From positions 124,001 through 188,000 of the forward strand of contig JAHJME010000019.1 of the NCBI GenBank assembly GCA_018821435.1: 64,000 nt of DNA, read 5' to 3'. Below, piece by piece: positions 63,337 through 64,000 of the stretch. This stretch comes from Alphaproteobacteria bacterium (GTDB lineage: Bacteria; Pseudomonadota; Alphaproteobacteria; Caulobacterales; Caulobacteraceae). Made by a program: the position numbers and the translations under genes. The notes under the pieces were generated by a model, which was given only the letters and a program-made list of their open reading frames with translations, had not been told where the DNA came from and did not search any database. Every line of letters starts with the position of its first letter. The stretch's first letter is position 1.

Positions 63337-63738
63337 ATGACCCAGAAACTGACCAAGCGCAGCGAGTTCCTCGCCTGCGCCCAGGCCCCCTCGTCCGCGA
63401 AGGGGGCCGTCGTCGTTCAGGCGCGTCCGCGCGGCGACGACACGCCCCTTGTCCGCGTGGGCTTCACCGCCACCAAGCGCATCGGCGGCGCGGTCGAACG
63501 CAACCGGGCCAAGCGCCGGATGCGCGAGGCGGCCCGGGCCGTCCTGCCGGAATTCGCCAGCCCCGGCGTCGACTATGTGATCATCGCCCGCGGAGGCGTG
63601 CTAAAGCGCCCCTGGGCCCGTTTGCTTGACGATGTGAAAAGCGCGCTGTTAAGGCTCGCCGCCGAACGCGCGGGCCCCCAGATATCAGACGGCCCCGCCC
63701 CTTCTCCTTCCGACGGAAACCTGCGTCCCCGCTCATGA
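63337..63738 (+). CDS. rnpA: Ribonuclease P protein component
   Basis: 133 residues. Protein subunit of RNase P. The RNR motif is seen as [14 protein letters not shown], following [13 protein letters not shown], and YVIIARGG is in the second half. The last 20 residues are Pro/Ser-rich. Its TGA overlaps the yidC ATG, and it lies 45 bases after rpmH. Confidence 0.97.
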   Translation: MTQKLTKRSEFLACAQAPSSAKGAVVVQARPRGDDTPLVRVGFTATKRIGGAVERNRAKRRMREAARAVLPEFASPGVDYVIIARGGVLKRPWARLLDDVKSALLRLAAERAGPQISDGPAPSPSDGNLRPRS

Positions 63739-64000
63739 GAGACGACAACACCCGCAACACGATCATCTTCTTCGTGTGCGCGGCCCTTCTGCTCCTGGTC
63801 TACCAGGTGTTCGTCATCGACCCGCAGGCCAAGCGCCAGGCGGAGGAGCGCGCCCGCCAGGCGCCCGCCGCCGCGACCGCGACGGTGAATGGCCCCGCCG
63901 CCCCGTCGGTCCCGCTGGCGGTCACCCGCCAGGCTGCGATCGCCGCCGCGCCGCGCGTGCCGATCGCCACCCCGGCGCTGAAGGGCTCGCTGTCGCTTCG
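63735..64000 (+). CDS. yidC: YidC membrane-protein insertase, N-terminal fragment
   Basis: Open frame from ATG 63735 to the window end (88 codons); the gene continues beyond it. The start [29 protein letters not shown] is the first transmembrane segment of YidC, followed by an Ala/Pro-rich periplasmic linker ([12 protein letters not shown]). Position after rnpA and the four-base overlap support the call. The insertase core lies outside the window. Confidence 0.95.
   Translation, partial: MRDDNTRNTIIFFVCAALLLLVYQVFVIDPQAKRQAEERARQAPAAATATVNGPAAPSVPLAVTRQAAIAAAPRVPIATPALKGSLSL

Overview
The window is GC-rich, densely coding chromosomal DNA of an alphaproteobacterium, most likely Caulobacterales (Caulobacter or Phenylobacterium type). 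The grounds are a phaB-phaA/phaR polyhydroxybutyrate cluster, rluD followed by an RpoH-type sigma-32 gene, rpmH-rnpA-yidC, an HWE-family histidine kinase, a PEPxxWA-CTERM protein and many Tat-type exported hydrolases. This placement is inferred from gene content, not from a search. I see no phage, insertion sequence, CRISPR array, tRNA or rRNA. Genes are tightly packed. Many consecutive genes overlap as ATGA or TGATG, and five convergent pairs overlap by exactly four bases at their stop codons.

Layout. 1-3.3 kb: a methyltransferase cut by the left edge, glyoxalase II and an exported TPR protein. 3.4-7.6 kb: an exported protein, phaB, phaA, and phaR divergent from them with a candidate PhaR operator in between. 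7.8-11.2 kb: two glycosyltransferase genes and HMG-CoA lyase. 11.2-15.3 kb: a leftward unit of IscU-like scaffold, YCII protein, yidD, thrS and glycosyltransferase. 15.3-20.1 kb: P450, a Tat-signal PLP enzyme and a sulfatase. 20.3-23.0 kb: a histidine kinase with an ethylene-receptor-like membrane domain, tail to tail with a TM/Rossmann/RyR-domain protein. 23.2-27.7 kb: SRPBCC protein, cysS, folE, hisI, a LysE exporter and small proteins.

27.9-31.9 kb: a LuxR-type solo regulator divergent from a LytS/LytTR two-component pair, then a PEP-CTERM protein and an exported protein. 31.9-36.2 kb: PhoD phosphatase, an EncFtn-like ferritin without a shell gene in view, rluD and rpoH with a long leader and a strong terminator. 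36.3-42.8 kb: exported amidohydrolase, DUF885 peptidase-like protein, DUF808 protein, an alkaline-phosphatase-superfamily enzyme and a degenerate receiver protein. 42.8-47.0 kb: purA, a VOC protein, threonine dehydratase and a FliK-like/FlhB-tail pair. 47.1-54.6 kb: a membrane protein and a complete OMF-MFP-RND efflux operon with a divergent TetR regulator. 54.7-59.4 kb: M28 peptidase, GST, DUF72, an SDR resembling 2,4-dienoyl-CoA reductase and a small secreted protein. 59.4-62.3 kb: an intergenic region with an inverted repeat and a structured candidate small RNA, then a TetR-hydrolase-quinone oxidoreductase operon. 62.3-64 kb: map, a strong promoter, rpmH, rnpA and the start of yidC.

No clearly novel multi-gene defence or mobile system was found. 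The most interesting items are the ethylene-receptor-like kinase, the RyR-domain protein beside it, the EncFtn-like ferritin without a visible encapsulin, a receiver with Glu in place of the phospho-acceptor Asp, the FliK/FlhB mini-pair, and the structured intergenic element near 59.5 kb.
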